This document shows, in pieces, positions 53,791-64,000 of a DNA stretch of 64,000 nucleotides. The notes beneath the pieces were generated by a model, which worked only from the letters and a program-made list of their open reading frames with translations, was not told the DNA's origin and ran no database searches. The stretch comes from Eopsaltria australis (Eukaryota; Chordata; Aves; Passeriformes; Petroicidae), in NCBI GenBank assembly GCA_034509425.1, contig JAVTVJ010000076.1:1302001-1366000 (forward strand). Reading direction: 5' to 3'. Positions within the stretch are counted from its first letter, which is position 1. The number at the start of each line of letters is the position of its first letter. Position numbers and translations under genes: made by a program.

Positions 53791-54699
53791 TTTTTAGCTG
53801 TTAATTTAGACTCTTTCCTCTGGGCAGTGCAATAACAAAAATATGTGGTTCTCTGTTGAGGTTTATAGGCCATCGTTTAAGAGCTATTGCTGTTATAATT
53901 TGGTCTGAATGTTACAAAGTTGTCCAAAAAGCAAATTTTATCGAGTTAAACTTTTCTTTGCGTAAGGTATAAATGATCAAGAGAATTATCTTCTAGAAGC
54001 CTGTGGTCTGTTGTAATTTAAACATTAAATGTGGAATCTGCAAGATCGAAATTATTCAGCTGTAGATAATGTGACCTGTGATGGGTAACTAAATTGTGAG
54101 ACCTTGCCTACTCAGTTCTTTTCTAACAAACATGTAAGAAAATTTATTTTAAAATATGAATTAGGAAGAAATAGAGGGGAAACAAAGTGAAAAGTATACT
54201 AAACACTACTGCTCTTTGAGACTTGAGTTAAAGAGTAATCAAAACATGACTGCTTTCATGCAAGCCTCCTTTTTCAGGTGAAGGAGACCTGTCTTGTTAA
54301 TGCTTTTTCAGCAAAGTTTTTTTTTTTTTCTTTGATTTAACATAAGAAACTGGCAGGATGGACCTTGGTCTGCTGCTCATGAATTTAGGGTTACCCCTAG
54401 GTCATGTTTTTCCTTCCTGAGTTAAAGATCACAGATGTCATTAGAAACAGAGTTGGGTATGGGAGATACTGTCAATTGAAGAGGTGACTGGGAGGCAATA
54501 GGAAGCCACAATGAAGATATTTATGAAATAAATGGAGAAAATGGCTGAAGATAGAAGCCATGGAGGAAGAGGGGGCAGTAGGGATTTGTGTGAATTTGCT
54601 TGGGCTTTCCTGTAGTGACCTTGCCAGACTTTCACTGCTGTAGCCACCTGCTGATGTTGGTGTTGCCAAGATCAGCATTCAGCACTGGTTCATGAACTG

Positions 54700-54765
54700 G
54701 AATGTAAGTGATTGTAATGTAATGTAATTGATTGTATGAAATGTAATGGAGTGAAATGTAAGTTG
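54700..54765 (+). repeat. Short TAATG/AAATG pentanucleotide-like repeat
   Basis: Imperfect reiterations of (G)TAATG and GAAATGTAATG occur over about 65 bases in intron 3. They are degenerate and probably an old microsatellite. Confidence 0.6.
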
Positions 54766-57700
54766 TTTATTAGTATCTTTAAACCTCCCCAAAGCATGTG
54801 GTTAGACATGGCTGACTAATTATTTTTATTGTTTAATCATTTCCTGCTCTCCTAATACCATTTCCCAATTATATTCTCCCCCTATTTACCAGCTGCAGTT
54901 TTAATACAGTCCTTGGGTTGTACCAGTGACCCTTTTACTTGGCCTACCTCCATCTTTCTGTCCTGTTTTCTGTCAACTGTCATTGCTACAAAATAGTGCA
55001 ACATTTTCTGAACTTCCAACTGCTTTTTAACAGCAGAGTTCAGGTTTGGGTTAGGCTTGTTGGATCACATTTGCACAGGGCAAGGAAGCATGCCCCTTCC
55101 CCCTCCCTTTTTTTCTTCCCTTTTCTCTGGAAACATGGGGCTATTTATTTTTAAAAGTTACAGAATTAATTTGGGGGAAGAAAGCTCTTTCTGATTGGAG
55201 TTAGTCAGGGCCTCATAGACCAGCTTGTTGCAGGCAATTGGAGATGACATCATCTAATAACTTGCTGTGTTTTCAGTTCCGGAAGTTACTTCCTTGCACA
55301 CATTTATTGTCTGCACATTTTGTCTTCTCCCAACCACCCACTTCTCACATTGGTCTTGCTGCAGCTGCACTGCAGCTTCTGATTTCTTTCCTTCCTCTTC
55401 TCTAGCTCCTTTTCCTTTCTTTGTGTTTGGGGTCAGTGAGTTGCATTTTTCCTCCAAAGCGACTACAATAGAAACTAAAACTCATTTAGTTCTTAGTTTG
55501 TTAGTGTTTCAAAAAAGACTAAGTGAATTTCAGTGGGAGGCTAAAAAATCCTGCCTACATGACAGAGAAACTGCAGGAGAGAATCTGCACGTACAGTGAT
55601 CATCCTGCTTTGTGCATGCTGTATATACTACAGTTGTGAATACACAGAGTATACTCTGAAAGCTGCATATGTCACTCAGTTGCTGGTTGAGGCTTCTCAC
55701 AGTTGTGTTACTTCAGGATGTTATTGATGTTCTGATGTTTTCCAGAATGCTCAAAGTGGATTGAGTTACCAGGTTAGCTCTCATGAGTGGGTTTATTTCT
55801 GTGTTTCCAAACAGCTGAGTGCTTGGATGTTTATCATTAATTTTTAATGCTATTACAGGGATAAAAAAGATAATCTAAGAAACATGAAATATCCAGTATT
55901 TTTTCTTCAGAACAAATTAAAATAATATTTACAGTACTCAGAACTGTATTAGCTGGCAGTTTGCTATTCAGGAGGGTTGGGTCACAAATATTGTTTTATC
56001 AGTTGAGCTAGTCAACTGAAAGACTGGATGAATGTTTGCAGACCAGCCTGAAAGTTGAATTTTTCTATTGCATTGGGTGAATTTTTACCCCTTCCTGTTC
56101 AGAAATGTCAGACAATATTTTGATGCTTTATTGCAAGTTGTAGGGGCTATTTTGCTTAAATACTCATTAATCATATTCTCTGTCTTATGTCTTCTTGTTT
56201 CTTGTATACCTCATCCTCACCAAATCTTTAGATTCAGGCTTTTTTTTCTTAAGTTTCCAGGCTAGAATCTTGTTTCTGGTATCTGGCACAGAGTGGTACT
56301 GGGTAAAGAAGGTGTACAGAGAACAGATTTGTAATTCTGCTTTTTTTAAAAAAAAGAAACAACCACGGAACAGACTGATTTTGCTACTTAAAGTTTTGAA
56401 CTTAAGCCAAATTTGAATCTCCTCTGTGAGTAGAGAACAACTTGTGGAAGTCAGGATGCTGCATTATTGCTTTCCACAAATTCAGTGTGATGTGGAAGCA
56501 GTAAAACTTTTAAGGGGAATGCATCCCTGTAGCTTAGATGGCTGCTGTGAAAAACCTTGATCTGGATGTGTAACTTGACAAAGTTATGGATACGTAAATG
56601 TGGGGGTTAGAAAATACTGAATAAACTTTTAGGTAGAATCAATCTTGGGAGCTGTGTGACAGGATTTCTTTATTTCCTGCTATCTGTGCTTTTGTTTTGT
56701 TCACTTCTTCAGCAGAACCGATAGCAAGATATGTTCTGTTAACGCGTGGCTCTCTTAAGCACTCTGTGAATGCTTGGAAACTTGAACATGACAAAATGGA
56801 ACATACAAGCCTGGGTTAGACCTTCTGTTATATATTACCTTCTGAAGTAGCGATATAAAAAAAAAAGTCCTAAATTACATGAACACAAATATGGATTCAG
56901 GTTATAAACTCACTTCCATATTGAGATACTTTAATAGTTGAACTTGTGGTGCCTTCACAAAAATTTTCAGGTTTTATGTGTAAGACCAGTGGGGACAATG
57001 AGAAAAATCCCAAATACCACAAGGGTGATGGTAAACTCCAGAAGTTAAGAACACCAGTCCAGTGAGAAATACTGAAACTGAGTGTTCCAACCTTTGGCCA
57101 CAGTTTCTTAGGAAATCTTTGCAGAAGAGGAAGAATAATTGAGGGCAAAGCAAACCAGCAGTGGTAATGTCTTCCACTTTCTCTAGGGCGATGGTGGCTT
57201 GTGACTGATGTATGAAAAATAATTTAAATTTCATCTGGACCCTACAGTGCAATTGGTTGCTGGAGCAGCTCACATCTACATAGTAGAGTTCAGTTTTTCA
57301 TCTTGTGCTACTATAGAATCAACAAAAGTGTGAGATCTTGAGGCCAAGTTTATACCTTTCCTGAAGAGCAGTGTGAGCTATGGGCTGAGACACTGGGACA
57401 GATCTAAAAACAGAAATGGAAAAAAAATAGTTAAACGTTAGAAGTGGAGATAGTGGCCACTGTTCCACGGCACAGTTGGCACTGTGGCTTTCAACTGGCT
57501 TGAGCCAAGATTTGTGCATCAGTCTCCATAGAAAACTTTTCCTGATATTGCAGACAGAAGGGCTAAGGTGCTTCGAGCTGCATAGCACCAATCATAAAAC
57601 AGAAGTTAACACATAAGCATTTTGCTGTAAATTCACAATTTAACTTAGGCTTAGGTAATTTCATGCTTATGTTACTGGCTCATGTGTGAGCTTATTTTGT

Positions 57701-58006
57701 GATAAGTGCTGTGTGTAATTCAAGGTGCCTTGCCGCTTGTGACAGCTTCAGGACTCATAAGGAGTAGCCAGTTGCTATATATAACTTGGTTCTTGTAATT
57801 CCTCACTGCTTTGAATACTTTGCTATCAAGATGCTATTTTTAGGTTTGCACTTATTTTTCTGTAAAGTGGTAATGATTCATCCTGCATCAATAATCTCTT
57901 TTTAAATTCTCTTCTTTAGTAGAATAGTCTTAATGATTAAAGTGTTTTTCTTCAGTGTGAAAAAAATACTTGATTCATTCACTTATTTTATCTTTTCTGT
58001 TTATAG

Positions 58007-58040
58007 GAGAGGTCTTCTCACAATCTACATGGCTAATCAA
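58007..58040 (+). CDS. TMEM135: TMEM135 coding exon 4 (34 bases)
   Basis: This very short exon completes the split Arg codon and encodes RGLLTIYMANQ, bringing the visible protein to 132 residues. The human protein continues ...SRRGLLTIYMANL at this point as I recall, so the match is unambiguous apart from the last residue, Q here. The acceptor is CTGTTTATAG and the donor a consensus GTAAGT. It ends in phase 0, and the next exon would begin with a segment like ATETLFRMG, which I could not find before the right edge. About 30% of the protein (132 of about 458 residues in human) is encoded in this window. Confidence 0.93.
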
Positions 58041-61000
58041 GTAAGTAGTCTTTTATTGCAATAAAGAATAAAAACATGTAAGATCCACTGGAAATGTCAT
58101 GTTTGAAGTTGATAGATGCTGAGATTCGTTGCATTTTTAAAATTGTCACAGGATTTTTCTTTAAGAATTATGCATTATTAGATAACTAAAACTCCCTTAA
58201 GAGCAAAGTGTGGTCAGAGGTCTTTCAGAAGTAGCTGTAAAACAGAGGCTGAAATGTGGTTCATTGTACTGTGCTCAAAATTCCATGTATTGTAGCCCCA
58301 AGAAGGTGGTAATTTGGTATTTCTCCTCCATGATAGAATGGCATCTGGTACTTAAATGATCATTATTTTGTGGATGAGAAATCCAGTACCATATACTTCA
58401 GTTTTGTAATTAATAATTTCTCAAACTTGTATCAGCTGTTGTGCATGCAAACATTTTTACCACATGGTTGTATCAATTTAAATTTTGAGTTATATTTCTT
58501 ATACTCTCTTCAAATAAATATTTATCTAAATGATGCTTTGTGCATTAGCTTTTTCCAGATACAAAACCCTTCTGTTACTTGATTATACTCTTTTAGGAAA
58601 GATTTTATTTTGCCAAAGGAACTACATAAAGTTTTTGTATGGTTTGAGTTCCATAAATAATCACAGAAAGTACAAAAAAGAAAGCAACTGAAGAATTGTG
58701 TTCAGACTACTGACAGAGTTTGCTGGGGCATCAGTAGGGTTGTGCATGAGTAGAACTCTGATGGTGGTGATAAGATTAATGACTAAAAGGGGTGAGACAA
58801 AGGCAAAGTATCACAGTACAGATTAGGGTGATAAAATTGATATGTTCTCTTCTGTCCTTGTACTATCATTGTTGATGACTTGTAATTCTGAGTATTTTGT
58901 GGGGGCAGAACTTTTGGAAGGAGCTGTTACCATGACATGTGTTAGCAGGTAAATATCCTGGAAGGTCCCTTATGCATTTGCCAAACCCTTTAAAAAGTTC
59001 TCTCTCAAACTCTGATGCCTAACAATTTCTTTTAGGCAGAAATTGTTGCTTGGGTTGTTCGTATTCATAGACTGTGTCTTTACAGAGAGACTCATGATGA
59101 GAACTTACAGACTTCGGAAGAGAATGAATTAATTTTTGCTTTTCACTTTATTATTGTCAAGGTACCATTGTAACTTTTACAGCTTCCTGACTTGTATGGC
59201 TCATACTCTGTCCTTTAGGATTCATTTTCTTTATGAAGTTTCTTAACCTAATTTGAAAAGATGAGAAATTCTCATTTTGAAATTGAATTAATTAGGTGTT
59301 CAGACTCCCAGTAATGCATGAGATCAAGGTTTGACTCCTGCAGGGAAATCTTAACCTTGGAAGTTTTCATTGAATTCAGAAGGACAGCTGTGTAGAAACT
59401 CCTCTTTCAAGAAACAGAGGTTGTAAGGACAGTGATACTTAGCTGGACATACCATCACTGCTTTGGAATGGACTTTCCAAGAGAAGGGGGCAATAGGTGT
59501 TCTTAAATAGCAGCATGTCCGAGTATCCCGATTCTGAGAAAGCTGTCATTGTGTTCATGGCTCTAAGGCTTAAATGCCACACGGTTCACCTGGTGTTGGA
59601 ACAGAGTTGTAAGGGAAAAGTCAAGGCATGCAGTTACATTTAATGGATGCCATTTGACATGGATATTCTCTTCAGTATAATGGCTTATTTTAGTCACAAA
59701 TCTGTGGTGAAGCCAGGGCTGCCAGGGTTTGCTCTGTAAACTGCCTGTGATCACGTCATACTTACCTTGTTAGCAAGCCCTGTAATCAAAGTAAATGTTT
59801 CCCTGTTTGTGTTGCTTATCTTTGACTTAGAACTTTATATGCTTTGATAAGATTCACTTATAAATTTACTAAGCCTTTAAAACATTTATTTCTGTCAGCT
59901 TTAGATTGCAGCATGTCCCATTTTGAACGCTGTCACATTTTAATCATTAGTGATGGCAGATGGATTGTGAAATTAGCCTGCATTTCTTGCATTCTGTAAA
60001 ACTCGTGTCAGGACCTGTTAAGATGTTAGCGGAACTAAATGTATTCCTTTGTTTTGTTTCACGTTTTGCTACACTGTGTTTTGCAGCCTGAGCAATAATA
60101 ATTAAGGCTTTTTGTGTGATTCTTCATGTGTGCCTTTTCCCAGGTAGGCAGGAGGTAGCTGTAATTACTGTTGGTTGTTATAAGTGATTATCATGGCTGT
60201 TGCTGCAGTGAATTTTTATAGCCAGATTAGGACTTTTAAAGCAGAAAATTTTACTCCTATTGTCCAGTTGGCAGTCTGTGACAATTTGTCCTCAGAGATG
60301 AATTTATTTAGTGGAATGGGGAAAGGTGTGTTAAACCTTTATGCATGGCTGCTGTTTCTGATTTCAACAAGTGAAATGCAGTAGAACATGAAAGGCAGTG
60401 GGGTCTAAGGACTCTTGTTCTAAAGGTGACATTTTTATTGTTTTTTTTTTTATCTGGAGCTACTAGAAACTTGTGAATGGAAATATGTGAATAAGTGTCC
60501 TGGTTCATTTTAAATAAGTCAGTGATTATAGATTTATGTGAACCTGAACTCCCTAGCTGCATTTTGTTGCAGCTTACATGATAACATGAGAGATTAGGCT
60601 ATATATGCTCTATGGAAAAATAGAGTAGAAGTGTTTTTTCAGGCTAGCTTGCTGCTAAATTGAAGCTATATAAGAATGTACTTTAGGGTTTGGATTTTCT
60701 TTTGCTTTTTTTTTTTTATTTTAGAGGTAGGAATTAGAAATAGGCATAGGACTGAAGCATTTGTAGGTTTAATTTTAATATGAAGAGCCTAAAATCAATG
60801 CCTGAGCTTCTAACTGGTAGTCATTTGAAGTTTTTAGAAGTAAATTAGTATATCTAAATCCTAACATTGCTGAACATGTGAGTTTGAGACCTCAAGTTTC
60901 TATAATAGCCCAGAACAGAGTAGTGATAATCAGTGCTGTGGAGCTTTCAAGTTCTATTTTGGATTGCACGTATTAAAGTCACGAAATTTCTAGGATCATA

Positions 61001-64000
61001 AGAGATGCATTGGTAGGGAACATATAAGATGATCCTTCATGGATAATTTGAGATCAAAAGGAACCCCCAGATTCCAGCAAAAGGTGGAAAGTGAAATGTA
61101 ATCTTTCAGTTATTTTTATCTGGAACAGTAGATGATATTAATGACTGTTCATGAAGATGGCCTATAGCTCTTATGTTTCCAAACAGTTGAGGCATACTTT
61201 GTTGTGAACAGCTCAACCGTTGAGTTGTTGCTTTTACATTGAAGAAACTGTATCTTTAGGTTAGGGTTTGGCTTTTCTAGTGTTGAAAACAAAACAAGCA
61301 GAGGCTGCCTTCAATATGTGAGACAGGAAGAGACTAATCTGAACTAGGACTGATTTGATATAAAGCTTTTTTGAGAAACAGAACTTTAGAAAAATTGCTA
61401 TGTTGTCATTGAAATGCTACACCAGAGAGGAGGCAGTTATCCTAGCATGTGCTGAGCTGCATGCTATGTTTGAAATTCAAACTGTGCATCACTACATCAA
61501 AGTCCTTATTTGTTCTGTACTAGGATTCTGATGTATGGTGGGCTGCTTACAGAATTGGAAATGTTGATATTAATAAGAGGCTCTTGAGGGTCACAGATTA
61601 AATGATATAAAGCTTAAGCATAAGGTGAAGCAGCTGGATGCAAAAGGCAGAGTGATGCTGTTGAGGACTGTTTCTTGAGAGTGATGGGAGGAAGAAGTAT
61701 AGGGGTATTTTCCAGCCACAGAGAAAACATTCCTGAGTGGAAAGTTATAAATTTGAAAAGTAAGATAAGGAAGATAGGAAGAAAAGTAGAGAAGCACAAT
61801 CTGCAGGTTAAAAGTGAACATTTATTGTGGCAAGAGACATGGAGGTGGACTGACATAACGGGAATAAGTATGTGGGAGTCTTAGAGGTAAAACAAGTGGA
61901 AGGAAGATGAGAAAATGTAGAGTATATTCTAGTTAAAGCAAAGTGCAGGTGATAAAGAAAATAGTGGGTTTGCCATGAAAGGATTGGATTAATTTAATAA
62001 TTATTAATATTAAGAAAATTTTAGGAAGAGTCCAAGAAGTGAGACAGAGAGAGAAATATTATTAGTGTTCTGGGAATGGAAATTGTGGAAATTGTCAGCA
62101 ATTACATCTGAACAAAGTTTACAGAGAAATCTGAGGATCCTGAATCTTATTTATTCCTATGCTGACGTTGGGTCATCAGTGCATCTGCTGTTTATGAAAT
62201 ACTGCACACAGATCCTCATATACAGAGGAGCAGATACTATTGAAACAAATGCTGAACAAGTTGATCAGTGGCATTCCAGTGAGTGATGCTCTGCTTCTGT
62301 ATGTGATAAAGTAACACAGCTGAGCACAATTTTTTGCTGTTTTGAAGTAGTCCAAGCAGTTTCACAGTTGAATTGTTTTTCAGTTGCACAAACTGGCTAA
62401 ATCTGGGTTAATTTTGGCTGTATCATTGTTTATTCCAACTAGTCAAGTGTGAAGGTTGCATGTAAATTGCGCTCTTAAAGCTTGAAATATTTGGTCTAGG
62501 AGCATGAAAAAATGCTGAAACACAGACTCAAAAAGAAATCCCTCAGGATCTAATGGAGAAATTGAGCATCCATTGCTCTTCAGCCAACTTTAACTCCAGA
62601 TATTTGTATGATTTTTTTACAGGGTGGAAGTCATAGTGATCCAAAATATCACAAAATCTTCATGCTGTGCAATATTTAAAAAAACTCGAAGCTGTTAGCT
62701 GTGTTTCAGATATATCTGGCACACACAGAAAGCAAAGTAGATACCAAGCTTGGCAGAGATACGGCACAATATAGAACTTAGTTCAAATGTTTGATGCCAA
62801 TCATCCAATATCACTTTCCATATACACTAAATTTGTTGTTTCATGCTTTTTGAGGGTGATAGCTGGATGGATGAAAGAAAGAGGGGTTAGATTTGCTGTG
62901 GCAAGAGAAAAAGCAACAACAGAAAGCCACTTTTATTCTGTGCTTTTGCTGATCCTCTGATTTTAACTTTTTGCTAAGGGCAAACTGGTAATATTGTAAA
63001 GGAAGGTACTTGCATGCAAGAAATGCTCTGACACTGAGCATTCATAAGTGGTTTTTCTTACTAGCTTATCAAATGCTTTCTGTACAAAATTGCTGATGTA
63101 TCTGAGTTGTTACAGATGTCTCAAGACATACCTTGTGCCAGTTGCAGTTAAATGAGGGAGGATACTATGAATAATGTAGGTTGAAGGGTGTTTTTGTTTT
63201 GTGGAGTTTTTAGAGAAATGTGCAATCATTTGTCATTAACATAACTTGCAACTCTGAGAAATTATCACCCACTGCTGTTATATGCTATAAAACGTGGTGT
63301 ACCAATTAAAAAAAATCCTTTAAAAAGAAAAAAAAAATCATTGCCACTTCTTCATTTCTAATTCTGTGAAGCAATAGGTATTTAACATCTTGTTTGTTTC
63401 AGCACAACATTGTACTTGGCTACGCAGTTTATTCATTGTAGCACAAAAAAGTGTTTTCTGTTTGAACTTACTAAACTGACATTTCATGAAGAGGACTAGC
63501 TGCCACTTTTTCTTCTCCACTGAGAACAGTTTCATCTTCATCAAAAGATGGAGGTAATCCAAAATGAAGAAGGACAGATGGATTTACATTTACCAAATGC
63601 ACATTTTAAACGTTTTTAACCTTTTAGTTGTAGCAAAATGTATTTGACCACTCCTCCCTTATCTTTTTAGATAATTAAAATTTTGTTGTGTGCTTTCACG
63701 TAATCCTTTGTACTAACATTATACAAGGACTGCCAGGATGTGAGAGTTCAGCTATTCTTCTGGCATACTAGCCAAGATAGGAATAAATGGATTTTTTTTT
63801 CTTCTACCATTTTAGAAGTAATCTCCATAACTGAAAATGCATCAAGTAAATGCTTGAGACACTTGTCTTCCAGAATGGCTCTGTCACTGTTATCTGGGTA
63901 CAGTCTCTCTTCTGTGAGACACTGGCTTTGATTAGAGCAGCAGCTGGCAGGAAACATGTATTTATTGTCTAAGGGTGTCCAGATTCCCCTTTCATTCCTT
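58041..64000 (+). other. TMEM135: TMEM135 intron 4 (partial)
   Basis: Nearly 6 kb of AT-rich intronic DNA follows the GTAAGT donor and reaches the window edge. I looked for an exon encoding the expected ETLFRMG-type continuation and found none. The open frames here are short and unrecognised. No CR1 copy was identified in this part. Confidence 0.75.

Noticed and set aside
56897..57591. Cluster of minus-strand frames of 80-100 codons
   Set aside because: No domain, no splice sites and no match to a family I know. The frames overlap one another in different phases, typical of chance.
59021..59165. Candidate TMEM135 exon 5 after a TTTTAG near 59034
   Set aside because: The downstream translation does not resemble the expected ETLFRMG continuation and meets stops or lacks a donor in the right phase.

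Overview
The window looks like nuclear DNA from a bird, or less likely another sauropsid. It carries two vertebrate genes with GT-AG introns, CpG islands at both promoters, AT-rich intergenic and intronic DNA, and several decayed CR1 LINE copies, which are the dominant interspersed repeat of birds. The species cannot be named from this. No prokaryotic, plasmid, phage or CRISPR feature is present. Comparisons with human proteins are from memory, not from a search.

Left end (1-4260, minus strand): FZD4, the Frizzled-4 receptor for Norrin and Wnt. It has two coding exons (3614-3874 and 1092-2419) separated by a GC-rich intron of about 1.2 kb. The product would be 529 residues, but one base is missing from an A-run at 1789-1791. 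This breaks the reading frame in the third membrane helix, while everything downstream, including the C-terminal ETVV, is intact. A sequencing or assembly error is the simplest explanation.

Middle (4261-22300): an 18 kb gene-free interval between two divergent genes. It holds an ancient MIR/L2-type relic (about 5370-5535) and two CR1 fragments (8493-8815 minus; 21276-21668 plus). I found no convincing coding exon.

Right part (22300-64000, plus strand): the 5' portion of TMEM135. It starts in a second CpG island, with a GGGACAC-rich minisatellite just upstream and a YY1-type motif over the start codon. Four coding exons are visible (22845-22985, 33206-33333, 38787-38879, 58007-58040). They encode the first 132 residues in one continuous frame, and the gene runs off the right edge inside intron 4. 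The introns carry CR1 fragments, an exact 58-bp tandem duplication, homopolymer runs and otherwise unremarkable AT-rich DNA.

The two genes lie head to head, as I recall for FZD4 and TMEM135 in human, so this is probably conserved vertebrate synteny and not a novel system. The points most worth checking are the FZD4 frameshift, the related minisatellites at both promoters, the recent-looking 58-bp duplication, the MIR-like relic, and an unexplained open stretch antisense to TMEM135 intron 2.
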